Of a stretch of 64,000 nt of DNA, positions 41,405 through 53,240 are shown in pieces. The notes under the pieces are model-generated. The model was given only the letters and a program-made list of their open reading frames with translations, did no database searches and had not been told where the DNA came from. The translations under genes were made by a program, and so were the position numbers. Source of the stretch: Escarpia spicata (taxonomy: Eukaryota; Annelida; Polychaeta; Sabellida; Siboglinidae); the NCBI GenBank assembly GCA_963995525.1, contig OZ023214.1:14022081-14086080 (forward strand), given 5' to 3'. Each line of letters begins with the position of its first letter. The first letter of the stretch is position 1.

Positions 41405-43570
41405 TCAAGTTGTGTAACTGAATGCACCCGGCAACAGACAGCTTCGTTCAGTCACTATCTGACTCGCAGTTTGGACAGATGCACCCTGGCAGTCCTGGCG
41501 TGCAGTCGTTGTGTTGTGGCACATCTGACACTGCACCCACACTTCCCTTGACCTGCTGTTCACGAACGGCTCGCCGCAGACGATGCATGGCCAATCCTCC
41601 TCCCCACAGCTGACGCGTCTTCTCTTTGGTGTCGTCACTGCGATCTTGCTTGTGTTGTTTCTTCACGGTGACTTCCCCTTTGGTTTCACCATTCTCTTCG
41701 CCTTCTCATTGTTTGACTCTCGTTCAGCAAGTTGTCTCTTATAAGGAGACGAAGTCAGCGCCGCAGCTGATTCAGCAACACGTGACCTCGGGCGTGGACG
41801 GCATAGTTTGGGTTTTTGGCGACAGTTTCTCTATGAGGTCACTGACCAATCGTGTTGCCAGCAAGGCTGTAGACGATCCAGCAGTTGGAGGCTATATTGA
41901 CGATGTTCCGGCAGTTGTCGGCAGTACTGATGAGGATCCGGCTGTTGGCGGCAGTACCGAGGAGGATCCGGCAGTTGTCGGCAGTTGTCGACAGTTGTCG
42001 GCAGTACTGATGATGATCCGGCAGTTGTCGGCAGTACTGATGAGGATCCGGCTGTTGGCGGCAGTACTGAGGATGATCCGGCAGTTGTCGGCAGTTGTCG
42101 ACAGTTGTCGGCAGTACTGAGGATGATCCGGCAGTTGTCGGCAGTTGTCGACAGTTGTCGGCAGTACTGAGGATGATCCGGCAGTTGTCGGCAGTACTGA
42201 TGAGGATCCGGCAGTTGGCGGCAGTACTGAGGATGATCCGGCAGTTGGCGGCAATACTGATGAGGATCCGGCAGTTGGAACCAGTACTGATGAGGATACG
42301 GCAGTTGGCGGCAGTACTAAGGATGATCCGGCAGTTGGCGGCTGTGCTGAGGATGATCCGGCAGTTGGCGGCAAGGCAGAGGATGATCTAGCGGTCGGTG
42401 GCAAGGCATCCTAATCGGTAACCGCAGCGGTAACATAGTCTTCATCAATGAATGACCAAATTCAACGGCTTTGTCTGGTGAGGCGGATCGCAGGAATGCC
42501 TTTCCCAGTATTGCAGCCATGTCGTATGTGGTGATTCTCCTTCCGGGATTGGCGACCATCCAGCTGTCAGCCGCTGTGTTGTAGCACTCTTGAAGGATTT
42601 GAAGTATCACCTGTCCAATGGCTGTCACTTGTGTGTGGTGTGCGGTGGCAGTGTGATCAAGGTAATGCCACGGCTCCTCGCATGCTCTACCGCTGCCAGA
42701 GTCTTGTGACTGTGGTGGCCATAGAGGATTACGATCTGGGGCGCGTTAACTGATGCATTCGTGAAATTGACCAAATTCTCCAGCCACCTCACAAATAGAT
42801 CAGAGTCCGTCCAGCCGTTGGAACTGCAGTAGCCAACTGATTGACATGGTGCACCTGTCATCAACGATTCAACCATCCTCTTTCTCGGAAAGATGAACAT
42901 CGGTATCAGATATGTGCCGACCAGGTTCATCCCGCAGATGACGGTGATGGTGGCGCCGCGCTCCCCGCTTGTCACTTTCTCCACCAGGCGAACTCCTTTC
43001 GTGGCAACAATCTTGCCGGGCTTTTGTACATTCGTTATTCCGGTTTCGTGCTGACGTGTACGTGGACATCTCCAATTGTGATTTATACAGTTCGAAGAAT
43101 TGGCGTACCTTTGATAGATTGAAACCGACAGCCCACGCAATGTTGGTGCTCTGTGGGCGCCGGATTGCCAAATCTTCGTGCCGTTTGAAGAGCCCGCGCA
43201 GCTAGTCGCATCCTGCCATCTTCGTTTCGGCAGAAAAATTGTGTTTCAGACCCAAATTCTCGACGAGATCGTAGTCTAAGCGTCTCCCGTCTACATACGT
43301 CAGCCCGTAAAAAAATTTCTCCATATAAGAAATGTGGTCGCGCAGAATGCTCTCGGCGGGAGCAAGTAACGCTGTATTCATTGGCCCAAGCGCAAGGGCA
43401 CCCCGATTAACAACCCTGTTGTCACGGTGTCTACGCAACGTACGTGTGGGAACGTTGTGTATTCAACGGCTGCTCCTCCAAAGCTAAGAGTGCAGCTTTC
43501 AACGTTTCATCGTCGTACGCACCCCTTTCCGTCTTTCGCTTGTATGTGCGAACAATATCTACAAAAAACT
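41405..43570 (-). pseudogene. pogo/Jerky-type DDE transposase, decayed
   Basis: Minus strand, N to C: RTYKRKTERGAYDDETLKAA (Psq-type HTH, about 43,550), FYGLTYVDGRRLDYDLVENL and WLRGLFKRHEDLAIRRPQST (CENP-B-type HTH, about 43,320-43,140), HETGITNVQKPGKIVATKGV, GERGATITVICGMNLVGTYL, GYCSSNGWTDSDLF, YGHHSHKTLAAVEHARSRGI (DDE core), then VANPGRRITTYDMAAILGKA, and finally EDWPCIVCGEPFVNSRSREV with QCQMCH (C-terminal zinc finger, about 41,600). The first catalytic Asp (DETG) is His and the second (DGHHSH) is Tyr; frameshifts and a stop after HTTHK break it. A VNTR splits the C-terminal half. Inactive. Confidence 0.85.
41873..42400 (-). repeat. VNTR inside the pogo-type transposase frame
   Basis: About 30-bp units such as GATCCGGCAGTTGTCGGCAG plus TACTGATGAG, with GGAGGATCC variants and TTGTCGACAG insertions. 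On the minus strand it reads SSSVLPPTAG repeats in frame with the flanking transposase blocks. Confidence 0.93.
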
Positions 43571-43599
43571 GCTCACTAAACAAGTTATCACACCACGTA

Positions 43600-44400
43600 C
43601 AGGTACGCAAATATTACGTTCGATAAGTTGTGAATGACATTCCGCACTGACCGTTTGAGCGGAACGTTAAATACATTGTCAATTGTCAACAGAGTGATGG
43701 AGCATTACTGCGCACTATGAAATTATCTCACCAGGTATGCAAAACAAATATATGTTCGTGACCTACTCACAACTGCACATTACACAAATCACGTGGGGCA
43801 AGACGTGATTTGGAGAGGGCTTCTCGCCCCCAGCATGCATTATCTACACAATTGTCAATTCCTGCTCTAATACTAATTATCATCCATTTAAAAAAGAAAG
43901 GAAGCTCTATGGACTAATGATAAATATAACAACACTTGCACGATGCTATGTTTAATCCGATTGTTGTTGTAAACATTACAAACACACAAATATTACATAA
44001 AACATGCAACAAAACTTAAAATGCAAATATTTACTAACCATGTTTTTTGCCTGCGTCTGCTTTTCGGTCAGAGTAGTCACTAGGTGGCAGCATTGTATTC
44101 GACCACCAGACACATACATCAAGCACGTATAGCCGACGTAATACAAGGGGGGGGGCTTGTTACCCCACGGGGGCTCCTTGCCCCACCTACCTGTTGTCAT
44201 GCCCACGTACAGTGGCGCCGTTTATCAAAAAACCTACTCCGTGAGATCACTTCACCAGTGTGTTTATGTTTGTACGCAGTCTTCATTTTATGTTAATCTT
44301 CCGTTGCGGGTCGTATAGATTTGGAAAGTTTTCGGTGTGTATCCGGTTACAAACTCCTAAATGTTAGTTCTGCCTAGTGACGTCATATCTGCAGGGTGCT
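43600..44400. other. Intergenic, nothing recognised
   Basis: No coding block. A G9 run lies at 44,149 and GGGGGCTCCTTGCCCCAC at about 44,168 echoes the GGGGCAAG motif at 43,795. Confidence 0.4.
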
Positions 44401-44700
44401 TAATATAAGAAACGTTGTCTATGAAAAGTTCGGGTGAGCGCAGGTGCATTATGATCACAATGCCAGCCTCTCGACCGAAAACATCTCGGTTCGAATCTTC
44501 CTACTGACGTTTCCGAAGCTTGAGTAATTTCGTTCATTCCGCGGTGCTTTAGTTCACTCAATGAAATGTGTGATATAGGCAAAGAAACTGCGAAACAAAT
44601 GTCGTCGCTGCTTCTTTTTCTGATGTTTTCGGACTCACTGTGTGGCGCCACTGTTGTGGTCAGTACAGCTTATGTAGCGAATTATCAATCAATCAATCAA
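44401..44700. other. Intergenic with a B-box-like motif and (AATC)n
   Basis: CGGTTCGAATC at about 44,489 resembles a tRNA/SINE B box, but no cloverleaf could be folded around it. (AATC)n lies at 44,682-44,698. Confidence 0.3.
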
Positions 44701-44829
44701 ATTAAGCTCCTCAAAATTACATTGATTGACTCCCCCGTCCGTACACGCGTGTGATAAAAGGTATGTCAGGTTTTCCGAATGTTCTGCCCAACTCTGTTAT
44801 ACCATTTGACGGCTGCCATCACAACGCCT

Positions 44830-44895
44830 CGAGGTGAAGTGTAAAGTATGAGCAGTCCCAGCGACTGGACACCGTGTTATATAATAAATTGCTTT
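44830..44895 (+). repeat. SINE-like tail
   Basis: GTGAAGTGTAAAGTATGAGC, AGTCCCAGCGACTGGACACC and GTTATATAATAAA, the same tail as at 16,380. Confidence 0.5.
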
Positions 44896-45822
44896 TTACC
44901 AATTATCTGTTTTTTGTATGTAGGAATTTCTTACTATGTATTGCAAAATGATATGATAGGCCCTACCTACGATATCGTTGCACTTTGATTGGTTTGTTAA
45001 GCGAACAACCACGCATGTATAAAGTTAATAAGGTTATATTGATAGTGAAGTGCAGACCTGGACATAGTGTTCAACTTAGCCAACACATCGTAGACACACG
45101 TTGTACGATCATATCCACTGTTACATCACTTTAACTTGTTCACCAGTGCGAATTGGATGTGTTCCAGTACACGTTCCGTGACGTTACCATTACCGCCATT
45201 CATGTGTGGTGCGTGCTTATATAAACAACACGTTTGAGTTGAAGGTTATAACTGGAAATGACAGCGTCTGGTTCAGTTATAGTTATCTCAATCGTGAATA
45301 ACTCCTTTGATGAGACTGTTGTTCAGAATAACTCAAATCAGCTAAGTAAATATCGGATCACGCAACCATTCTGAGTCTAATAAGTATGTGTTTGTTTTAT
45401 ACTTGTTGTTTTAAAGGTGCTGTGGTGTCTTGTTTCAAAAGATCTGTATTACGTTCTTCTTGTCCATTGGGATATGTATATTTCTATGATAATTACGAAA
45501 ACACTAATATATATATATATATATATATATTAATTTTGCCCAGGAGTTGTTTATACGGCTAATTATTTTTTTATAATACTTTTACATCCATTTTATATTG
45601 CTGTATGTAATTGGACGATACATAATTTTATGGTTCTGTTCGACAAATGACACATGTGGAAACATTTTCTTTCACTGTGTAGGCAAGACGGAGTATACTT
45701 GCCAGTAGGAGTAGACCAACTATGTTAAATGACTATGACAAAGATATGTGTAATCCAGTCGTGGAGCCCTGTACAGAATGATAACTTAACAGCAGTGGTC
45801 TGTCATGTTGTTGTTGTTCTTC
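44896..45822. other. Intergenic, only a (TA)n tract seen
   Basis: (TA)n at about 45,508-45,530; otherwise AT-rich without coding signal. Confidence 0.5.
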
Positions 45823-45845
45823 TTGGTGTGTGTGTGTGTGTGTGT

Positions 45846-45890
<45 letters not shown>

Positions 45891-45901
45891 TGTGTATGTA
45901 G

Positions 45902-45972
<71 letters not shown>

Positions 45973-46008
45973 TGTCTGTGTGTGTGTGTGTGTGTGTGCG
46001 TGTGTGCG

Positions 46009-46048
<40 letters not shown>

Positions 46049-46099
46049 GTATGTGTGTGTGAGGTATGTGGTGTTTGGTGTGTGTTTGTGTGTGTGTGT

Positions 46100-46158
<59 letters not shown>

Positions 46159-46213
46159 ATATGTGTGTGTGTGTGTGAGTGTGTATGTGTGTGTGTGTGT
46201 GTGTGTTTGAGTG

Positions 46214-46260
<47 letters not shown>

Positions 46261-46272
46261 AGTGGTGTTTGG

Positions 46273-46366
<94 letters not shown>

Positions 46367-46372
46367 TGAATG
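45823..46372. repeat. (GT)n microsatellite, about 550 bp
   Basis: Long, interrupted (GT)n with GA, GC, TT and TA interruptions. Cys/Val and His/Thr frames across it are artefacts. Confidence 0.97.
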
Positions 46373-46379
46373 GTGTACA

Positions 46380-47800
46380 CCGTGGACATCGTTAGAATAC
46401 ACACTCACGGACCGAGGACGTCGTGCAGACCGTGGACGTCCACGGTTTGTTTTCAGCTAAAATGGAATCTGCAGGTCACCAAATTATGTGCTGTGGTCGT
46501 TTTGTTCTCTTTTGCGCCGGTCCACATAATGGGTATTTTATGTGAGTTTTGTGTGTACGGGTGTATCCTGGTCCTGACTGCCGTGTGTAAACTACCTTGC
46601 CGCAATGTCCTCGGTGCTTCGTTGAAAAGTCTGATGACGCAGACCGGAAATGACACTAGATTTATTCACATGTAGCTAGCGAAGACGTAGCTGTGCGGTA
46701 AGTTTTCTTGTTTTTACATATATTTTCATAATAATTAAATAATAATTGAAGGCGAACATTAATCATAATAAACATTTTACTCGTTCCGGTAATGATCGCA
46801 CATAAGAAATATGGTGACAACCAATGTTTGTTTGTAGAATAATGGGTTAATGGTAGTTGATAAATAAAACGTGCATAGAGCGGACTTCAACATGGCGAAA
46901 AGGGGAAAAAGAATTATATTTATCCATAGATCTGTCATGAAGTTTTAGAGTTATGCCTGTCACATTTAGCGTTTCAAAATCCGGGAGATTCGAAATATTT
47001 CGTCAGGCTCTGCAGTTCTCTGTCGTGTTATAGTGAAATTCGAAAAAAAATGAAGTGATGTTGGGGATTTTTCGTGAAACTCAACACTATACTGGTGGTA
47101 TTCCTTAATTTCACCGTAGCCAATATGAAAACATCTGTTTTTATCAATGTATTGACGATATTGCCCGTTATTGAAGCCACATCGTCGCATATTCTCCTAG
47201 TTGTAAACCATGCAAATGAATGTGATATTGCGTTATTGAATTAGCGGCGGTAATACTGATATTAATAATGAGCCATCATAATTGTTAAAACTTAAGCCTA
47301 GGCTAGGGAGTGGAGGGGCGGAAGAATCATGGATGGGTACATTTTCAGTGCACATCACTTGGGGGTGGGTATAGGATTTGCAGTTTAGGTATGGTTACAT
47401 TTTCAGTGCCTGGAATTTAAAAAAAGAAAGTGGTCGGATTATAATGCAAATGATTTTGCACCTGAGATTCGATTTAACATTATGGTGTGTCCTCTGGTTC
47501 CTCCAGTCCAAACTCTCACAAATAGCGATTGCTCGTTAATAATGCGCATTTACAATTTCTTTTTGTAGCAATACCAATTATATCCAATTTCTGACACAAT
47601 TAAATACATTGACGACCAGCAAAATAATATCATAATGCATTAATATTTAGGTTGCATAGCTTAAGTACATCGTGATTTATCATATCAAAAGTACTGCTGA
47701 TACTTAATTTCATACAATTGTATTCACACGTATACACTTGTTTCGTAACAACCTCTCATGCAGGATACAAAATAATGTAATGACTGTCTTACAAACAACA
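46380..47800. other. Intergenic or 5' flank of the recombinase-like gene
   Basis: Short inverted pieces around CCGTGGACGTCCACGG at 46,429. No exon recognised, though an upstream non-coding exon of the gene at 47,884 may be here. Confidence 0.4.
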
Positions 47801-47883
47801 ATGTATTCATTCAAGTGTCTGATGCATATTATCGTGATTTTACATGTTTAGCAAATGATCAACCAACCAGCCAGTCAGACACC

Positions 47884-50372
47884 ATGGAGTTTGATGAGAG
47901 TGACTCTGATTATGTTCCTGGTACCAGTGACGACTCTGATTCCAGTAGTGGCTACTCATTCGCCATACCAATTAGTGGACCAATTTCACTAAACAAAGCA
48001 AGAATATCTTCACATGCAGGGGGAGTCAATGAAGTAAGCAGTCAGTCATGCTCAAAGACACGAAACTGTGCAAGTAGCTGCACTGTAGGCAGACTACCTA
48101 CTGGAAATGTGTGTGCTTGTGCCAGTGGCGATACACCAGCAACTCCACAAGTCAGCAGCTCTACTTCCAGTGGCTGTGCAAGTAGCTGCACTGTAGGCAG
48201 ACTACCTACTGGAAATGTTTGTGCTTGTGTCAGTGGCGATACACCAGCAACTCCACAAGTCAGCAGCTCTACTTCCAGTGGATATCTTGAAAACATCACC
48301 GTCATGGTGACCGATAACCAAGGCGAAAGCAGAAAGTGGGACAAAGTGTACTACTGTCTGTTTTGTGAGAATCCTCAGAAAAAGCTACCTCGACATATAG
48401 TTACTCAGCATGGAGATGAACCGCAAGTTATTGAATATCTTCATGAAACAGACAAAGCCAAAAAGTCTGCCAAAATGTGCTTGTTACGAAATTTGGGAAA
48501 TCACAAACATAACTGCGATGTTTTGCGAAGAGGTCAGGGGACATTGATAGTAACCCACCGACCAACAGGTAGAATTCACCCAGATGAATATGGGCCTTGT
48601 GAGACATGTTATGCCTATATGTTGAGGAAAGATCTTTGGCGACACGTGTGCCAATTAGAGAAGACATCGCCTGGGGAGCCATCGAGAAAGACCAGAAAGA
48701 GAAAGGCGGTAAGCTGCAAGCTCCTGTTACCTCCTCCACCGGGGGTAAGTCAGGAGCTCAACAAGGTAATATGCTGCATGCGACATGATCGAGTCACCCG
48801 AGTAATCAAAGCCGACAAACTCATTATGTCATTTGGTGAGAAGTTGTATAGCAAAGTAGGACACAACACACACCAACACAACTATATAAGAAATAAGATG
48901 AGAGAGATGGGGCGTCTCCTTGTGCAGCTACGTAGAGACAGTGGAAAGGAAGATGCCAACATGGAGGACTTCATTGATCCTGGCCAATTCAGAGTAGTCA
49001 CAACAGCAACAAAACGTGTTGCTGGATTTGAAGCTGCGGAACACACTTATAAGACACCATCACTTGCTCTGAAACTGGGTCACAGCTTGCGCAAGTGTGC
49101 GAAAATATGTGAAGGAAAAGCAATAGAGTCTGGCGATGGAGAGAAACAAAAAATGGCAAAGTCATTTCAGAAACTGATGGATATCAACTGGACCGAGGAA
49201 ATGTCAACCCATGCCCTCAGAACACTGTATGACTTGAAACGAAACAAAGTGAAAATTCTTCCACTAGCCAGTGATGTCCATCTTCTGTCAGATTACCTGA
49301 AGGAGGAAGGGAAACAAGCAGCCGCTGGCTTGAAGGATCATGCATCACAGTCAACATGGAGCATCCTCAGAGATGTAGCGGTTACAAGACTCATCCTATT
49401 CAACCGTCGGCGCCAAGGGGAGGTGTCACAGATGACAGTTGAAGAGTATACGAAGATCAAGCAGGCTGGCCAGGACGGCTTTGTATTTGACCATTTATCC
49501 GATTTGGAAAAGAAACTCAGTCAACATTTCTGTTGTGTCGAAGTTCGAGGAAAGCGTGGCACGACCGTCCCCGTGCTCATGAACAAGGAAACCAAAGGAT
49601 GGCTGGACATCTTGGTGTCTCGCAGGCATAGTGCAAGCATTCCGGAGGACAATAAATATGTGTTTGCTCGTTCACACTATGGATCTCGGGAATACGTGAG
49701 AGGCTCAGATTGTCTGCGAGCTATGAGTGAGGCTTGCGGTGCAAAGGAACCACACCTACTAAGGTCAACACAACTTAGGAAGCAAATTGCAACGATGAGC
49801 CAAATACTTAATTTGAAGGACCACGAGCTTGACTTGCTAGCACGCTACCTAGGGCATGACATCAGGGTGCACCGGGAATATTACCGTCTTCCTGACCAAA
49901 CACTCCAAGTGGCAAAAGTTTCCAAACTTCTACTCGCCATGGAGAAAGGAGGCGTTGGCTTGAAGACAGGGCAACAGTTGGATGACATAACCGTGGATGC
50001 TGATGAAGGTACACAGTCTATTCAGTGACTATATCATTTTTACAAATGCAGTGCAATGCAGATTACTTCATGTATTAACAACATAATATATGTTGTATTT
50101 AAAAGCTGGCTTATAATAATACAACATATCTACCCTCATGCATATGCTTGATTTCTATTTAAACAATGCTCTTTGTATTTGTATTAATAACAAAATAGGC
50201 ACGGCGGTGGTCAAAGAGGTTTTATTGCTCGGGTGATGATTACCATTCATGTATTATGAGACATGTCCTTGTGTTTTAGATGATTATTTAATTGACCGAA
50301 TTAGAGTCTTCCATTATCGACATGCTGCAATTGCGTAGTTGAATATTTTATTGTGAAGTAATTTGTTATGGC

Positions 50373-50418
<46 letters not shown>

Positions 50419-51627
50419 ATCATAAAATATATCACATATTTTGAGTACTGGTAATACATGCAAATATTTTATAGAAATTGACGTCGATTCAACTTCTGAA
50501 GACCCTCATGATGACGGTACAGAGAATCCTCTACCTACCTAGGGGTAACTTAAGTTTTGTTTAATTCTTGCATGTCCATTTCATTTGACACTTCTTATTG
50601 TTGTGCTTAAAAAACCTATCAAGCAAATCGACAGCTTATCCACTTATATATATACGTACCAAAACCTAATACAAATATCGCTACTATATACACATGCATA
50701 TTATGCATCGATATTTATAACTGGTGTAAAACCAAAACGCTTGACTGACTAATATTGATATTTATTTTTAAGTAAACAATTTATATATTTATTTTAGCAT
50801 ATAAAACTAGCTTGCTTTAAACTGATGTTTGTTATTTTAAGTTATGTATTCTTGTATTTTAAATGTTTTTATTTTATTTGTTAGTTTTATGTACATGTAC
50901 AGGGCTGCAAACATTAGTGGGTATGGCGGTATATAATAATCATTATTACATAGCATGTTTGAAGAGGACCGTTGGGTAAATAAAACTTGTATACAGTTAC
51001 ATATTATCTACAAAAATATACTATGTGTCGTCATACAATTAATATAATTTATTTATTATTCTTTGTTTTATTCGTCTTTTTAATTTTATATATTATTTAT
51101 TATTGATATTATTTTTGCCCTTTTACACATATTTATATATCTTCCTTTATTCATAATGTATGCATTAATATTTTAGTAGGCCTACTGTAATGCACCTCTG
51201 AGCTGCCATTGTTATGGCACAACAACGTGGTTTTACTATTAGTTACATATTCTATATGTATTTGTACTCATGACTGGTTTAAATCAAAAACGTGTGTGCT
51301 CACTAGTGACATGATTATTCGTTAGCTTGAATTTAGTTGAGTATAACGTTCGTGCACTACGGCAATGCAGGTCTATCGTTATGTTATTCTGTATAAAACA
51401 TTTCAGCATCACCAGACAGTCGGCCCAAGTGCAAAAGAATAGCGTGGTCAACGGAAGAAACGGAAGCAGTGCTGCGGCACTTTACAAACGACGTCGCATT
51501 GAAACAGTTGCCAGGAAAGGCGGCAATCGAACGTGTGCGCACTTATGAGGCTGCCTTGAAGAACCGATCATGGAAAAATATAAAAGATTTCATTAGAAAC
51601 CGCATAATCAGCAAGCAGCGCGTCTAA
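47884..51627 (+). CDS. Tyrosine-recombinase-like protein, three exons (left copy)
   Basis: Three exons (47,884-50,008; 50,475-50,516; 51,407-51,627) splice in phase into about 795 residues. The start is the ATG in ACCATGG; the frame is open about 100 bases further up. Order of parts: acidic N-terminus (EFDESDSDYVPG), a doubled 36-residue Cys-rich repeat, Cys/His zinc-finger-like segments (YYCLFCENPQKKLPRHIVTQ then H; CETCYAYMLRKDLWRHVC), a helical middle, then a region with a tyrosine-recombinase look: RRRQGEVSQMTVEEY, STQLRKQIATMSQIL, ARYLGHDIRVHREYYRLP. These would supply Arg, Arg, His and the nucleophile Tyr. A short Trp-rich domain (AWSTEETEAVLRHF, LKNRSWKNIKDFIRNRI) closes the protein. 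Similar uncharacterised proteins are common in marine animals. Crypton-derived or domesticated recombinase is my inference; DNA binding or cutting is not shown. Confidence 0.7.
48061..48280 (+). repeat. 108-bp coding duplication in the recombinase-like gene
   Basis: Two adjacent in-frame copies encoding CASSCTVGRLPTGNVCAC then GDTPATPQVSSSTSSG, differing by a single Ala/Val residue, so a recent duplication. Confidence 0.9.
50375..50416. repeat. (TA)n microsatellite
   Basis: About 40 bases in intron 1; the inverted copy at 61,978-62,009 has a different length. Confidence 0.9.
50475..50516 (+). CDS. Recombinase-like gene, exon 2 (left copy)
   Basis: A 42-base micro-exon, acceptor TTTATAG, donor GTACAG, phase 1 to 1, encoding IDVDSTSEDPHDD. 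Exon 1 ends at 50,008 (GATGAAG|GTACAC). Confidence 0.7.
51407..51627 (+). CDS. Recombinase-like gene, exon 3 (left copy)
   Basis: Acceptor CATTTCAG. Encodes SPDSRPKCKRIAWSTEETEA, VLRHFTNDVALKQLPGKAA and KNIKDFIRNRIISKQRV then TAA. AATAAA follows at 51,671. Confidence 0.75.
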
Positions 51628-51670
51628 CTTCTTGACGTTGCAGTGTCTCCAGAATGGACATGTGATTTCA

Positions 51671-51676
51671 AATAAA
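51671..51676 (+). promoter_or_regulatory. Polyadenylation signal of the recombinase-like gene
   Basis: AATAAA 44 bases after the stop; another lies at 51,693. Confidence 0.5.
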
Positions 51677-52099
51677 GTAGACATGTGACTACAATAAATG
51701 TTCACGTTGTATTAGTAGGCCTTCTTCGAATAAAAACAATTTTATTTCGTTAGCTCCGATTCATTGCATAGTATATATCCTAACTGTAGACTATTTGTAT
51801 TTGTCCTCACGTTGTGTGTTAAACTCTTCTTGTAGACTAACACATGTATCGTCACTTTGGTAGAATGTACCCACACTCTGTATGTATCACCATCTCTTGC
51901 ATATTGTGGAACGCGTCTCTCCCCCGCTGTGTAGTTATCATCACTATGTTGGAACTATGCATGTGTGTCCACATTTTGCAGTACCAATGTCCTGGTGTGG
52001 AAATCTTTATATGAGTCTCTTCGTTGACATCAGGGCATAACCCTCGCCAATATGTATGTGTCCTATTAATTCGTGTTTTTGTTCTCGCTATGTCAGTAT

Positions 52100-53240
52100 A
52101 TTTTCGATCTGTGTGCATGTCATCTCTTTCCCATCATTGTCATCGTCATCTTCACCACCATTTTCAGCTTCACCGTATTCATCGTCATTGTCATAAACGT
52201 CATCATCATTTTCATCATCCTCTTCATCATAACTGCTCTTATCATCGTCATCTTTACCATATTGTTCATCTTAATCACCATCTTAACAATTCATATGCAT
52301 TACCGTCATCGTCTTCATACTCTTCGTTTTAATTGTTATCATATTTTTCATCCTCTTCATTGTCAATACCATCATCATCACCAACTTCGTCTTAATCATT
52401 GTCATTATCATCTTCACTATCATATTTATAATTTATTTATCATCTTCGTGATTATCGTAATTTTTTTATTCATCATCATCGTCCTATTCATAATATTCTT
52501 CATTACCATTTTTATCGTTATCTTCTGTCGTCTATTCCTTCATCATAATCATCAGCATCTCTCTTCGTTGTCTTCTACTCCTTCATCATAGTTTTCATCT
52601 TCATCTCCTTCCGTATAATCATCATCTTCACCACCATCAAGAACTACATTTTCTTCGTTATCATTTTCATCTTCTTCATCATAAATGTCATCATTATCGT
52701 CATATTCATCGCTATCATCAACATCATCATCTTCTTCGTTGTCGTCGTCTTCATCTTAATCACCATATGCATCACTGTAATTGTATCATCTTCATCAACT
52801 TATTTTAATCGTCATCATCATATTCATCTTCATGTCAATATCACCATCACAATCTTCGTCATCATCATCACCACTGTCATCTTCATCTTCGTGATCATCG
52901 TCATAATCTTAGTATCCATCGTCCTCTGCATGACCTTCATCACCATAGCCATTATTTTTGTCATGTTCATATTCTTCATCAAGTTAATCACCATCTTCAT
53001 CATTATCATCTTTTTTTTCTTCTTCGTTATCATCATAATTATCATAGTCTTCATGTTCATCTTCATCATCTCCTTCGTAAGAATCTTCATCCTTTTAATC
53101 TTCGTTACATCATTACCTTCGTCATTATAATCGTCATCATCTTCTTCTTCATTGTCATCTACATTTTCAACATTTTGGTGTTCATCATCAATGTCAACAT
53201 TTTCGTCGTCATCTTCAACATAATCTTCATCGTCATATAC
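52100..53240. repeat. Imperfect (TCA/TTC)n trinucleotide tract, 1.1 kb
   Basis: Degenerate CATCATC, TCTTCATC and GTCATC units without a fixed higher period. All frames are biased (Ile/Phe or His/Ser on plus, Asp/Glu/Met on minus); no gene is called. Confidence 0.9.

Noticed and set aside
41100..43810. Terminal inverted repeats of the pogo-type element at AGGGGCGTCTTGCCC and GGGGCAAGACGTG
   Set aside because: Only about 12 bases match and no TA duplication is evident; kept as a hint, not a feature.
44400..44520. Possible tRNA gene (GGTTCGAATC motif)
   Set aside because: No acceptor or anticodon stem could be paired around it.
45733..46460. His/Thr and Cys/Val frames of 100-223 residues
   Set aside because: Translation of a (GT)n microsatellite.
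52073..53130. Ile/Phe-rich and His/Ser-rich frames suggesting membrane proteins
   Set aside because: Translation of a degenerate TCA/TTC tract; no initiation or family signal.
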